Of a stretch of DNA of 64,000 nucleotides, positions 21,396-41,609 are shown piece after piece. The notes beneath the pieces are model-generated. The model saw nothing but the letters and a program-made list of their open reading frames with translations. It did not search any database and was not told the origin of the DNA. Origin of the DNA: Littorina saxatilis (Eukaryota; Mollusca; Gastropoda; Littorinimorpha; Littorinidae); assembly GCF_037325665.1 (NCBI RefSeq), contig NC_090250.1:27275121-27339120 (forward strand), read 5' to 3'. Numbering within the stretch: position 1 is the stretch's first letter; every line of letters begins with the position of its first letter. The position numbers and the translations under genes are program-made.

Positions 21396-23919
21396 CGGAG
21401 TGATTGAGTTTGTGTTACTGTTTGTCGATTTCTTACGTGAGCCTTGAAGGCTTCACCTCTTGTTGAAAGTGTTCTTGTTTTTCTTCTTTTCTTGTATAGG
21501 CAGGGCCAGCTCTTGAATGTGAGAGGAGAAAAAACACCAGAGTCTTTGTTCTATGAGACACTTACGTCAACAGTGGCACAGTGGGAAGGAATCAAGCTGG
21601 CTGACTACTGCTGTGCCGAGAGTATTGTGGTGGAGGACACAGACATAAAAAGTAATAAAGTGTGTGTGTGTGTGTGAAAGTCTTATCTGTGAGTAGGTTT
21701 AAATCATTTGAACCTGTTAACTTTTCTGGTTGCCATTTTAAGTTGCGCTGTTGGAGTCTGATTTGTTCACTGCTACCAGCAGTGTACTTGGCGTGCATAT
21801 ATCCTTGAATGGCAGTGTATGTTTTTTTTAGGATAGCCCAGTAGACTGTAATGAATTGGTTGAGGAGAGTGTTGTGCGAAACACAAGATGAAGGTTCAAG
21901 TTGATTCAGGAATATTCAGCAATTATCTATGCACTAGAACAGCTGCAGGAGGGCCCATTACGGGTAGAATTGGTCACTTCTTAGTCTTGACCATTGTTTC
22001 AATGGCTACTATGTCAGGTTGTTCCAGGAGCATTATTTCTAGCACATTCATGGACAGTGATGGTGCCACTGAGTGAATTTATGAGCACAACATGTATATA
22101 TACCTTTAGGTTGGCTTTGATTTTCATGCAGAAATGTATGTGTTAGTGAGAAATTTAAGGATTTTTTACAATCAAAATAGAATAAATGCCGGGAAAACAT
22201 TGTCCATGTACATGTTATAATATGTCTATTGATTTTATCATTTTAGAGTACAGGAGTAAGCTCCCCTGCTACCATGTGTTTCTGGAGGTGGAGGGTGACA
22301 AGGGAACGCCAACCGTCTCCAGCGCACAGACAAAGCTCGTGAGTAGCAAAAACATCAACCCTCCTTTCCTTCTCAGGGATGGCCAAATCTCAAAATTGGA
22401 ACTCGCCAGTTGGGCGAGTAACTTCAAGAAAGTCACTAGCCCGGCAGAAATTTTGCTGGCCGGGTACATACCACAGTTGATCTGCAGTGTTTATATGGCT
22501 TTAAAACGGGATAATACAACCAAAAGGGTCGCATTTGACCAGAATTTCCAATGGCCAGCCGGGCGAGTTGCCAAGCGGTTTCTACCCGGCGGATTTTTTA
22601 CTCGCCCCTGGTGTCCGGGCAGACGATTTGGCCATCCCTGCTTCTTTACCCGCAACACCAGAACAGTGAAACCCCCTTTTAAGACCTCCACAAATCTGAA
22701 GAAATCAGGTCTTTTAAAGGGGGGAAGTCTTAAAATAGAGGTAAATTATCAGAGGTTTTGAACAGAAAAACTGAAAAAGCAAGGTCTTCTAAAAGAGGAA
22801 TCCTTAAATTTGGGTGTTTTAAAGGGGGGTTCCACTGTAGCACTGAATATATGAATATTTGGGAATGAAAAAGTAAGCAGTCAGTATTGAACAGAGCATA
22901 GATTTTCTTATGATCCTTAGACCTTCAGGCACCTGCATTATTGCCTCCCTTTATACATAAAGCGAAATCTCCGCCTTGAAAGTGTTTTTTCTTTTCATGA
23001 ATCCTGTAAAATTACCTTTATTTTGGGAACTTCTCTCTTTCAAGACCTCATTTTGCAAGATATTTTTGACAAATCCAAAACAGATAGACTGCTTATGTTC
23101 CAAAATCAAGAATTAAAAAAACAAGCAAGAAAGGTTAGTTATTGGAACAGTTAGTATAGACAGCATGAAACATTAGGCAGTTGACCTAGTGGTCTTTGTA
23201 GTGTTTTTTTGTGTGTGTTTTGTTTTGCTTAACGCCCTCCGCCTGGCGTCTGGCATTATGGGGTTAGTGCTAGGACTGGTTGGTCCGGTGTCAGAATAAT
23301 GTGACTGGGTGAGACATGAAGCCTGTGCTGCGACTTCTGTCTTGTGTGTGGCGCACGTTAAATGTCAAAGCAGCACCGCCCTGATATGGCCCTTCGTGGT
23401 CGGCTGGGCGTTAAGCAAACAAACAAACAAATTGCTTAACGCCCAGCCGACCACGAAGGGCCATATCAGGGCGGTTCTTTGCAGTGGATGGACAAGCAAA
23501 TAAGAATAAGACAGTGAACGGAAAATGGACACAGCTCAGTTATGTGTCATTTCTTTGATCTCAAGATATATATATGCATTTATTTATTTTTATTTTTACA
23601 TCCTCAAAAAAGGGGCAACTGCGCACGCGAAATTGAACGTCTTGCTCTCGTAGATATTTCTAGATATGCTTCATGGTTTTCTCCCTTTGTTTTGTTCAAG
23701 ATTGATGAAGCTTTGAGCGCCAAGTCCTACCCATACTCTTCGTTCCGGAAGAAAGCCAGCATCGGGGAGATGCAGGTTCATCTCGTGCAGCCCGGAACTT
23801 TCCAGCAGCTGAGGGAATTCATGATCAAGAACAGTTCAGCGTCTTCCAACCAGTACAAAGTTCCCAGAGTGCTGAAGAAGAAAGAGGCAGTGCAGTTTAT
23901 GCTGGAGAGAGTCGTCTAA
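17336..23919 (+). CDS. GH3-domain adenylate-forming protein (GHDC-like), 5' exon missing
   Basis: Six coding exons with consensus splice sites: 17336-17481, 18003-19067, 19561-19688, 21500-21651, 22247-22338 and 23701-23919 (stop TAA). Reading phases agree across every junction, giving about 600 residues. The first visible exon starts in mid-codon, so an upstream exon with the ATG is missing from this call. The N-terminus (AVTAVGTGLVLYD then QRKR) looks like a membrane anchor. All three signature motifs of GH3 acyl-adenylate enzymes are present: TSGTSGTGS (18248 on), YGATEG (18918-18935) and YRYRFGDVVKVVG (19612 on). GH3 enzymes in plants join acyl acids to amino acids; the substrate of the animal homologues is not established. 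It converges on the tubulin gene. Introns hold several MITEs, simple repeats and a tRNA-like sequence. Confidence 0.9.
17541..17695. repeat. CA-rich simple repeat in GH3 intron
   Basis: An impure CA/ACAC tract broken by AT and AG steps. It explains the open frame rich in His and Thr seen here. Confidence 0.9.
19758..19944. mobile_element. MITE-like element in GH3 intron, TACAGTGG ends
   Basis: The left end TACAGTGGTACCT and the right end, reverse-complemented, TACACTAGTTCCT are similar but diverged. GACAGGACACC- and GGGACAC-type segments inside repeat in inverted form. Related in style to the elements at 22664 and 34898. Confidence 0.4.
20171..20242 (-). repeat. tRNA-like sequence, probably a SINE head
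   Basis: On the - strand, TGGCTTGATGGAAAGCG resembles an A box and GGGTTCGATTCCCGG a B box with T-arm. It lies in an intron next to A- and T-rich tracts, and a neighbouring segment (20580-20640) ends in CAGA/CACA repeats. The acceptor stem does not pair convincingly, so it is not called as a functional tRNA. Confidence 0.5.
21041..21443. mobile_element. TIR element in GH3 intron
   Basis: GGCTCACGTAAG at 21041-21052 and CTTACGTGAGCC at 21432-21443 are perfect 12-bp inverted ends. The interior holds two direct copies of 'gatagaaactttaacatt' and two GT tracts. No coding sequence is seen. It ends 56 bp before the exon at 21500. Confidence 0.65.
22374..22640. mobile_element. Non-autonomous hAT element (CAGGGATGG ends)
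   Basis: CAGGGATGGCCAAATC at the left and its exact inverse at the right flank 267 bp. The body has paired GGCGAGT- and GCCGGG-type segments. It begins 36 bp after the donor of the exon ending at 22338. The target duplication is only partly visible (ttccttct against cttcttta). Confidence 0.75.
22664..22837. mobile_element. MITE with CAGTGGAACCCCC-type ends
   Basis: The left end CAGTGAAACCCCCTTTTAAG and the right end, reverse-complemented, CAGTGGAACCCCCCTTTAA are inverted repeats. AGGTCTT-type motifs repeat inside. A relative lies at 34898-35093. Confidence 0.7.
23215..23476 (+). mobile_element. Rearranged SINE family A copies forming a palindrome
   Basis: A headless + copy (23236-23429) ends in GGCGTTAAGCAAACAAACAA. 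It is preceded by a short - tail (TTTGTTTTGCTTAACGCCC) and followed by a - tail that is the inverse of its own last 40 bases. The result is a near-perfect hairpin at about 23388-23476 in the last GH3 intron. Confidence 0.8.
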
Positions 23920-24428
23920 ATGATGGACTAGCAGACCTGGGAACCCATACAATTTTGCCATATTTTGTACGCTTGATTGTTTAAAATACTATCAGTACGG
24001 TCAGTGGAAAAAAAGATATGACGAGAAAAATTCTTAAGACTGTTTTTCTTCTGTTTCTTTTAATGATTAAAATAACTTTATAACTCTGCATTTTCCCGCA
24101 GTGGGGCACTGCGGTTATGAAATTAAAAGCCCCTCCTGTTTTTGGAACCGCAGGAGCTTTCTAGTTTGCTGTTAGGTAGATTTTTGGTTCCTCTTTCCTG
24201 TCATGCTCTCTTTTTCTTCATGAATTCTTTTCTTTTTTCTGCCTTCTTGCTCATTCACCTGTATTTTTTCCAAAAATCTCTTCTCTTGCCGCTTGTCTCG
24301 CGATTCATGTATAGTTTAATCTGTTAGTGTTCTGATGTAAGTCCAGCAGTAGATAGGTTAAGCCTATTTTAACATACTGGAAACTGGTAATCTTCCAGTA
24401 GGTATTAATTTAGTTTTACTAAAGCCTG

Positions 24429-24569
24429 CTGGGACACAAGTAATGGGTTAGTGCATTTGTAAACAGGAATCGCTTGACAAGTGGCCCCCTTCATCCCCCC
24501 CTTCCTCGTCCTGATATGGCTCTGCGTAGTCGGCTGGACGTTAAGCAACAAATAAACAAACAAATAACT
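24429..24569 (+). mobile_element. 5'-truncated retroposon with GGACGTTAAGCAACAAATAA tail
   Basis: The body resembles family B (gtgcatttgtaaacagg..cttgacaagtggc), while the last 50 bases resemble family A (CCTGATATGGCTCTGCGTAG..CGGCTGGACGTTAAGC). It may be a third family that joins the two designs. Confidence 0.6.
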
Positions 24570-25216
24570 CTGCATTTGATCAATAACAGCTTTTGTCATT
24601 ACACATTGAAAGGAGTATTTGTTTTAAATGTTTTGGTAAACTTAATTGTAATTCAATCAAGTTTGCGTTTTAATGAAACAGATCCTGTGATTGGTCAGAA
24701 TGCCCCAACTCATTAAAATTTACCGGTCATTAATTGTCGATAACCACTCGCTAAAAAATCCATTAACGACCTGCTGGCGAGGCGCATTGATACATCCTCA
24801 ACTTGTCTCGGTTAGCTTTGAGGGTCATTTTACAAGTAGGAAATATGAAGGCCAACGAAATACTGAGACCATAAGGTATGCGAAGTGATGACCACGAATA
24901 CGTGACGTAAGTTGATGCATGAATTCTTCCGGACTACGTCAGTCAATTCCAAAGATAGCTTTTGTAATGAAAAGAATTTGTTTTAGAGTTTGCTGTCCAG
25001 AAACCCGTCAAAAAAGAAGGGAAAATGTGTGTGAAAGAAAACAAAACAGGAGCAGAGTGATACGATAGGAATACAGAGACATATTTCTTGGGACTTGACC
25101 CTTGCAGGTATGTAGGTGGACTGAAAGTAGTGTGTGAACAGAACAGAACCAATTCTGTCTGTTTACAACCGCATGAAAGCAGGAAAGAGATCGTCGTCAG
25201 ATTGAATTACAATAAC
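24570..25216. other. Gene-free spacer
   Basis: No protein, RNA or clear repeat is recognised. It lies between the GH3 gene's 3' end and a foldback element. Confidence 0.5.
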
Positions 25217-25382
25217 ATTAACATGCTTCCATTTAAAACTTCGAGGTCTTCATCGTGGATTGACGCCCTCCCAAAGTCTATTTGAAGCCCTCCGTCGCTT
25301 CGCTCCGTCGGGCTTCAATTAGCTTTTGTCGGGCGTCAATCCCCGATGAAGACCTCGAAGTTTCAAATGGAAGCATGTTAAT
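25217..25382. repeat. Foldback palindrome element
   Basis: ATTAACATGCTTCCATTT at the left pairs with its inverse at the right; the arms continue with 'aacttcgaggtcttcatcg' and 'attgacgccc', about 60-70 bp per arm around a GC-rich loop holding 'gaagccctccgtcg' and its inverse. It would form a long hairpin. The design matches the hairpin at 41796-41936. Confidence 0.8.
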
Positions 25383-25641
25383 GTGTAATTAACGATGCAA
25401 CAGACGTTTGAATCATCGATGTTGAAATGTTGTGTGGAGTACACCTATTTTTCTAAAAATACGCCAAATTTGTTTGAGAATACTCTTAGTGCAAAACAGG
25501 GGTTCCCCGGTCTGGACTAGCTGTTGTTGTCGTTGTTGAGCGTACCTTAATTATCACTTGCGGGAACACTTGATACATTGTGCATATAAGGTGATTCTGT
25601 CATCCCAAGAGGAAAATTGCGTTCACGTTTTTTATCACCCT

Positions 25642-25842
25642 TTGTACTGGAAACTTGCATTCTCCCAGTAAGGTCATATATTGTACTACGTTGCAAGCCC
25701 CTGGAGCAATTTTTTGATTAGTGCTTTTGTGAACAAGAAACAATTAACAGGTGGCTCTATCCCATCTCCCCCCCTTTCCCCGTCGCGATATAACCTTCGT
25801 GGTTGAAAACGACGTTAAACACCAAATAAAGAAAGAAAGAAA
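25642..25842 (+). mobile_element. 5'-truncated family B retroposon with 15-bp target duplication
   Basis: The insert starts 'ttgtactggaaacttgcatt' and ends in ACGACGTTAAACACCAAATA with AAAG repeats. GTTTTTTATCACCCT flanks it at 25627-25641 and 25843-25857. Confidence 0.9.
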
Positions 25843-25949
25843 GTTTTTTATCACCCTGTCATGTGGGTAATCGTACTCTGTCTTTAGAGGACTAGTTCTG
25901 TGACATCTCCCGTCACTGAGAACTTTTTGCTTGTAAAAAGAGACTTAAT

Positions 25950-26220
25950 ATGCGCTTCCTGTTTATGTTAAGGGAAGACATTTTGAAGGCCAAAACATCA
26001 ACTTTTGACTTATAACTTTCAGCTGGTGAAAAGTGACCGATGTGCGTACTGCTTACGCTGCAGAAAGACATTTGAACTATTGAAAAAGTTTGGCCTAAAC
26101 ATCAACTTTCGTCTGAGAACATTCAGCTGGTAATGGAGGCCGAATTGTTTACTGCTTACGTTATTGAAAGTCATTTAAAGGAGATATAGAAAGTTTGGGC
26201 GTAACATTAGCTTTGGAAAA
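25950..26220. repeat. Three degenerate tandem units of about 90 bp
   Basis: Units share 'aagacattt', 'aacatcaacttt' and 'cattcagctggt', with roughly a quarter of positions changed. Nothing coding is seen. From 26221 to 27282 no feature is recognised. Confidence 0.6.
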
Positions 26221-27282
26221 CACTATCAAATAGAGTTCCCAGTGGATTTCTGTATATGACTTTGATTTTGTATTTGTGCGGTGTTGTATCAGAATCATTG
26301 GTATGTGTACAGAGAAATCAGAAAGTACTTACCTATGATAAACTTTGAATGAATGATGCTCTGTGATTTCTGATCCCAAACCATATGGATGCCATGATCG
26401 AGGTGTCTTGTCTGTGTATTGAAGATCCAGTGCTAGACTTAGCATTCTCAGCTCACATGTGTGCGCAGGGTTATGAAATATGGGTTTATATGCTTGTGCA
26501 TTGATTTTTTTCCTCTGACATGGCCCTTTTGGTCTTGTTGTAATCTCCTTGAAGGATCTAGCAGGACGATTGACCAGTAATGACTCAGATCCACCATTGC
26601 CATGGCCCTATACTATATTATTCATATCCATAATTCCTAAAAATATAAACGGCAGAGGTGAGATTCTTCCTCTTTTTGGAGGACTTCCTCCTCTTTAATT
26701 CCTCAAGGTACTCCTCTCTAATATTAAACGTTGGACACATTTTGTTGGTTGTGAATCAGTAAATCACAACTTGGTCATGTGTGAATCATTTTCTTCTTTT
26801 CAACCAGGGATGCATGAGAAGATCAATGAAATTTGGAGATTGTGTACAATTTTGAAACTCTTTTACCCTGTCTTCTTCTTTTTGAGTACATGTACTTTTT
26901 TCATCTTTAGTATGGGCTTTCAGATTCAAAGGTTTGTAGAAAGTAACACTGTTTAGGTGTGCATGTAGTTCAACTAGTGACAAATTGCACAATAAGTTAT
27001 TGGGCAATTGCCTCATGCATAGACAAAATTTTGGGATACAGTGAGCACTTTATCGAATATAATAATAACTTTGGAGAAATGTGATAACTGCTTTTGTAAG
27101 AACGTGTACTGCAATTAATTGTGCTTGTTTGTAACATGAGTGGTTGATGTTTGTGTGTGGATAAAAATGATTTTAAATTGAATGTGTCTTTGTGTGTGTG
27201 TGTGTGATGTCATTTGTGTGTGTGTGTGATGTCATTTGATACACTTCTGATTTTCTTTATCAGCTCTTTCTTTCTATCTGAT

Positions 27283-27297
27283 TAAACACACACACAT

Positions 27298-27352
<55 letters not shown>
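27283..27352. repeat. (CA)n microsatellite
   Basis: A CA run of about 70 bp with one interruption near its start. GT tracts lie just upstream at 27190-27228. From 27353 to 27989 no feature is recognised. Confidence 0.95.
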
Positions 27353-27989
27353 ATGCTTTCACATGAAAACAACAAACATCAGACGGATTTCCCCATCTTT
27401 AATACTTAAAAAAGTTCTGTGGGCGTTGTCCGGCTAATTAGCCAAAAATGTAAAGTGTTCAAAGGCACATTAGACAATGCTGTTCTGAGCTTACTGAAAG
27501 TATTGCACCGCTTGACAGAGATTTAACAATGGCCTTATCTTGTACAAAACCGCACACAAGAAAAAAAACATTGTTAAATGGAAAGTCATCAGCAGATTGT
27601 AAATTATTCAGATGTACATGTACTTTTTCTTCTTGTTTTATTGCAGTAGGATTTCAATTTTTTTTTTAAATATGTGAAAATGCTCAATAGGAACTTATGT
27701 CCCTGATAAACACTACAGTCTTGAAATGTATTGCAAAAGGGTTTCTAAAAGAAAATGTTTTCTTCACTCTGCTTTTATGAGACGGTTGTTAGTTTCAGGG
27801 AGGTACCGGTAATTTTGAATTCAAGAATTTAGAATCAGTTCTTTCTAGTGCTCCTTTTTTGTCTACCACTTACTTTTTTATCAAGCTAATATGAACCTCT
27901 TCATCGTTAGAAACGGAAAAACAGGGATAAAGATATCTTTGGTTTCTGCCAAGGTTAGTGTTTCTAATATTCTGTTTCCTCATGTTAAG

Positions 27990-28211
27990 GAAAAAAAAAT
28001 AGTCTGTTTACGGTATCCCGACGGACCCTATTTTTTCGCACGACCCTAGACTTTTTTTTGGCATTTGGGAAAAAAAAGAATAAAAATGTAAAAAAAAAGT
28101 CTGTTTTTTGGCAAAATAACTTAAAAATAGGGTTTTTTGGGAAGAAAAAAAATCCCGACCTACCGACCCTATTTTTTTGGCCTATGTTACCGTAAACAGA
28201 CTTTTTTTTGT
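27990..28211. mobile_element. MITE, AGTCTGTTTACGGTA ends
   Basis: AGTCTGTTTACGGTATCCCG at 28001 is matched in inverse by TTACCGTAAACAGACT at the right. The arms continue with CCCTATTTTTT-type segments. The ends resemble those of the element at 15190-16792. No coding capacity. Confidence 0.75.
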
Positions 28212-28216
28212 TGGCC

Positions 28217-28388
28217 TAAATATCCCATCAAGTCTGACATTTTTGTGAGAACCATTTTATCATAACAGTGTCTTGCTAAATATCCAATCAAATCTGTGTG
28301 TGAGCCATTTTATCATAACAGTGTCTTGTTAAATATCCCATGAAGTCTGACATTTTTGTGAAAACCATTTCATGAAAAAAGTGTCTGA
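28217..28388. repeat. Three tandem units just past the tubulin 3' end
   Basis: Units of about 53-60 bp begin 'aaatatccca' at about 28218, 28278 and 28331 and contain 'ccattttatcataacagtgt'. They lie directly downstream of the tubulin polyadenylation signal. Confidence 0.75.
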
Positions 28389-28409
28389 TCTGGGGAATGA
28401 AGAAGGCGC

Positions 28410-28415
28410 TTTATT
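28410..28415 (-). terminator. Alpha-tubulin polyadenylation signal AATAAA
   Basis: AATAAA on the - strand begins 9 bases after the stop codon (28425-28427). If used, the 3' UTR would be only some 25-35 nt. No other perfect hexamer was noticed close downstream. Confidence 0.6.
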
Positions 28416-28424
28416 AATGTCTCT

Positions 28425-37740
<9,316 letters not shown>

Positions 37741-37890
37741 TTTGCTTGATGGTAAGAACGTTTGTCCACAGAAGAATGCAGGAGAAATTCAAGCTGTAAC
37801 GAGGGCTTTTGCAGCTACAACCTTTCAAACTTTGTGAACTTTCAGACTTTTTTTGTCTGGAATCGTAGACAACTCGCCACCGACAACAAG

Positions 37891-38724
37891 GAGTCAGGGT
37901 GAGGAAGTGCCAGATGCTTCCAGAGCCCAACTTTATTCTGCCGGGCTGCAGACTGACTTCAAAAACTTTTACTTTCGTGCAGTTAGTTTTTGCTTTGACT
38001 TTCGTATACAGGTAGACGATCAAGACTGAAAAAGACACAGGCAAAGGATTCTCAAACAAAGTTCACATCTTTTCTTTTTCTTTCCAGATTTTGAAGGGAA
38101 TGAAACTGTAGGTGAAATTCTTGAAATCTATAGCATTGGACATGGGACAGGAATTAACTTTTCTGTTTTATGTTCGCTTGAAGTAGTCAAAAACAATGCT
38201 CCTCCTCGACTTGATCAGTCTTCTTGGGTTATCATGCTGTCACAGTGTCCGCCATCGTGAACATTTGTGTAATTTTGTTTTGCTTGGGTCACGTGTCCTT
38301 ATTTCTTGTTATTAATTGGTTCCTGTTATTTTGAATAAAGTTCTGTTTAAACCAAAAGCAATGCTGAACGAGCGGTTGCTGATTAAATCTTGTGCCCGCG
38401 TGTACTGAACAGTAGTTGGGATGTCTGGGGTAGGATCATCAGCCCTCGGTCCTTATCCATTTGGCAACCAGTGGCACCCGGCACAGGGCGGAGAAAGCAG
38501 CTGCAGCCCCAGCGCTTTGTTTGCAGAAACTCTGGAACTTTTTCAGGCGCTCCTCTGGCACCATTCCCATCCCTACCTTCTGATTGGCTGGCACGGCAGA
38601 CATGGGAAATGGGCTATCGCTCTCACCTGAGGAGTGCACGTGTACGTGTTCAGGCTTTACACCGAGTAGCACAGAGTTGTGGAATATTCGCACTTGATGG
38701 AAACTGACTCGTGACTGATGAAGT
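37891..38724. other. Upstream of tubulin, no gene seen
   Basis: Probably tubulin promoter and 5' flank on the - strand, but no TATA or other element is convincing. Open frames around 38390-38707 have no recognisable product. Confidence 0.4.
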
Positions 38725-38795
38725 GTGTGTGTGTGTGTTTGTGTTTGTGTGCGTGCGTGTGTGTGTGTGTGTGTGTGTGCACGGTGTGTGTGTCA

Positions 38796-38829
<34 letters not shown>

Positions 38830-38940
38830 GTGTGTGTGTGTGTGCACGGTGTGTGTGTCAGTGTGTGTGTGTGTGTGTGTGTGTGTGCAGGTGTGTGTGT
38901 CAGTGTGTGTGCCGGTGTGCGTGTGTCAGTGTGTCTGGGT
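38725..38940. repeat. (GT)n complex microsatellite
   Basis: Over 200 bp of GT repeats with 'gtgtgcacggtgtgtgtgtc' and 'gtgtgtgcaggtgtg' repeated as a higher-order unit. Frames reading Cys-Val repeats here are not genes. Confidence 0.95.
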
Positions 38941-39831
38941 GCGTCTCAGAAACTGAACCTTTTGTGTGTGCCATAATCAAATTAGCCCACAATTGAAACA
39001 TACTGAATTTTAAATCATGATATTGGTATTTTTGAGAAGTAAAATGAATAAAGAAATAGTACAAACAAAACTGAGTATTTTGCATGATTATTATGAAGGT
39101 TGTTTTGCGAAAGAAATGATTGGATGCGTGAAAAAGGGAGGTCTGATCTGTGACATGAACCATCAACTAGTTTTGCACCTCACTACAAGAATCGTTTAGA
39201 ATGTCCAAGGACTGCTATTCAGTCTTGTTATGTGTGTTTGGTGTAAGTGTACTTGACAGTTGAAATGTTATTTTGTCCACAGAATTGTTTTTTAAACGAA
39301 ATTAATCGCTTGAAAGTTTGCCCATCACTGTCGTAACATAGGTTTCCACACGCGTGCAACAGCAACAAGTCCTAAATTTGAACTTTAGAATTTGCATATT
39401 CATCTTCAACACGATCTTGACATGAAAGGGCATAGAAAATCGCTAAGCTAAATGTTATTTAAGTATTATTTTCTCAAAATTGCATCTGCAAACTAAGTTG
39501 AAAGTTGCGCAATATGACATGCTTCTTCAAAATTCAGTTACGATGGTGAACGGTTTTGCAAATAATGTTCAGAGTTTTGAAGAAAGATTAGAACTATTTT
39601 GCGCGTAGTGACTTAGAGGTGCGGGTGACTGCGCAGTTACAGAGAGAAATAGTTCAGCTTCCAGCAGCGAGGAAAGATTTCGAGAATGTTTCCGAAGTCT
39701 GTGATTTTGTTACGACAGTGATCAACACCCAAGGTTCTTGAGAAAAGGTGAGTTTTTGCTGCTATGATATTCTATGAAGTGAAAAATTAGGCTAAACATT
39801 TGTTAATAATAGTTTTTCTTTCGATTTCACC

Positions 39832-40395
39832 TAGTCAAAACTTGACTAAATGTTTTAACATAGAGGGGGAATCGAAACGAGGGTCGTGGTGTATGTGTGT
39901 GTGTGTGTGTGTGTCTGTCTGTCTGTGCGTGTGTGTGTGTAGAGCGATTCAGACTAAACTACTTGACCGATCTTTATGAAATTTGACATGAGAGTTCCTG
40001 GGTATGATATCCCCGGACGTTTTTTTCTTTTTTTCGACAAATACTTTTGATGACGTCATATCCGGCTTTTTGTAAAAGTTGAGGCGGCACTGTCACACCC
40101 TCATTTTTCAATTAAATTGATTGAAATTTTTGTAAAGCAATCTTCGACGAAGGCCGGACTTCGGTATTGCATTTCAGCTTGGTGGCTTAAAAATTAATTA
40201 ATGACTTTGGCCATTACAAATCTGAAAATTGTAATAATTTTTTTTTTATATATAAAACGATCCAAATTTACGTTCATCTTATTTTACATCATTTCCTGAT
40301 TCCAAAAACATATATATATGTTATATTTGGATTAAAAACAAGCTCTGAAAATTAAAAAAAATTAAAAATTATGATCAAAATTAAATTTCCGAAAT
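39832..40395 (+). mobile_element. Dispersed non-coding repeat, high-copy gastropod type
   Basis: Starts 'tagtcaaaacttgactaaat', holds a GT/CTGT tract, then 'ctacttgaccgatctttatg', 'gatgacgtcatatccggctt' and 'cgaaggccggacttcggtat'. A short related piece lies at 54719-54766 ('ttcacatgagagttcctggt'). It has no frame and no clear terminal repeats. Believed from memory to be abundant in Littorina-like genomes; not verified. Confidence 0.55.
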
Positions 40396-40617
40396 CGATT
40401 TAAAGGAACGGTAAGTGTCAATGTTTTCTTTAATTGTAAAAGTTGTATGTTCAATGGAATGGTAAGTCTGAACAAAATAATTACTTTATTTTGTTTTTAG
40501 CCAGTGAATGTGGATGCATCAAAATCTTGATAGACATTAAACAAATTCATGTTAGTGAAACTAGTACACATATTGCATCAATCTTTGGTTGAAATCGCAG
40601 GTACTTGCATGTTTCAG

Positions 40618-40785
40618 GTGCAAGAGATTCGACCTGATGAACTGGTGGTAAAGTTCCTTCGAAGGAAACCGGAGGGGAACTACTATTGCTTTCCAGGGAT
40701 CGATGATATTTCCTTAGTCCCTACATCTGATGCAACCATGATTCGTGACCCCACCTTCAATGCCAGGGGGCATTATTTCTTTTGA
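40618..40785 (+). CDS. Orphan terminal exon, unrecognised product
   Basis: After 'gcatgtttcag' an open frame of 55 codons reads VQEIRPDELVVKFLRR, then YYCFPGIDDISLVP and DPTFNARGHYFF, with the stop TGA at 40783-40785 directly followed by AATAAA (40786). That is the layout of a last exon. A possible donor, 'gagaaaag|gtgagt', stands at about 39740-39750, after a stretch that could be a leader exon, but no coding link is shown. The sequence style resembles C-terminal ends of repeat-encoded proteins, so it may belong to a mobile element rather than a host gene. Confidence 0.35.
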   Translation: MQEIRPDELVVKFLRRKPEGNYYCFPGIDDISLVPTSDATMIRDPTFNARGHYFF

Positions 40786-41604
40786 AATAAATTAATTAAC
40801 TGCAAGTGGCAACTGTTCTATATGTAACCAATGCCTTTGGTTTATTGTCTTAACAATTGAATGAACCACTTTTGAACATTTGCATTCTTCATGTCAAACC
40901 TTATAATACATGTCTGGTTGTTCGTTTCCGAGTTACGTCGGTGATGAACTTTTCATTAATGTTTCTCTTTTTTGGGGCAAAGTTTGCTTGATTTTGTCCA
41001 GCTTTTTTTCTTTCTGTTCCTGTTTTAGTGTTTGGCATTTTACCTAAGAAGAATCTGGTTGCAAAATCAGCTTCATTTAGTAAAGTTTGTGGGAAAAAGC
41101 ATGACCGTTTCTTTGTTACAAAAGTGATGTTTCCATGTTACATCTATGACCAGTTTGCATTCTTTTGGGATAACTTTCTAACATTTTGTCTTAGAGCAAC
41201 AAATCTTTGTATATATGCTATTGTGAAGGTTAAATGTCAAACTAAGAATTAGTCATTTTCACGCGTTAATTACTATAGTCAGTCGGCCGCTGAGGACCGT
41301 TTTGGTTACTTTTTGGCGTCACGTTAGCAAACACATTTTTCTGATAGATTTTAACACCACACCACTAAATCTGAAGTCGTGGGGCAATATTCCAAACCAC
41401 CGGTGAGAAAAACGTTGGTTTGTGTGTATGTTTTCCTTCTTTGGCGTTACTATTCTCGTTTAGAGGCCGGGTTGGGTTAATAAAACGGACATAAAACTTA
41501 AACCGCTTGACAGAAATTCTATAACTGTAAATCATTCGAAAGGGAAGGCATTCATGTACATGTTTGTGCCACTTAAAATGACGTCATTATCTGTTTGTGC
41601 CTGT
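40786..41604. other. Gene-free stretch before the BEL element
   Basis: No recognisable coding sequence or repeat; the 74-codon frame at 41028 is not protein-like. Confidence 0.5.
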
Positions 41605-41609
41605 AGTTT

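Noticed and set aside
38650-38996. Cys-Val or Thr-His repeat proteins on both strands
   Set aside because: They are translations of a GT microsatellite.
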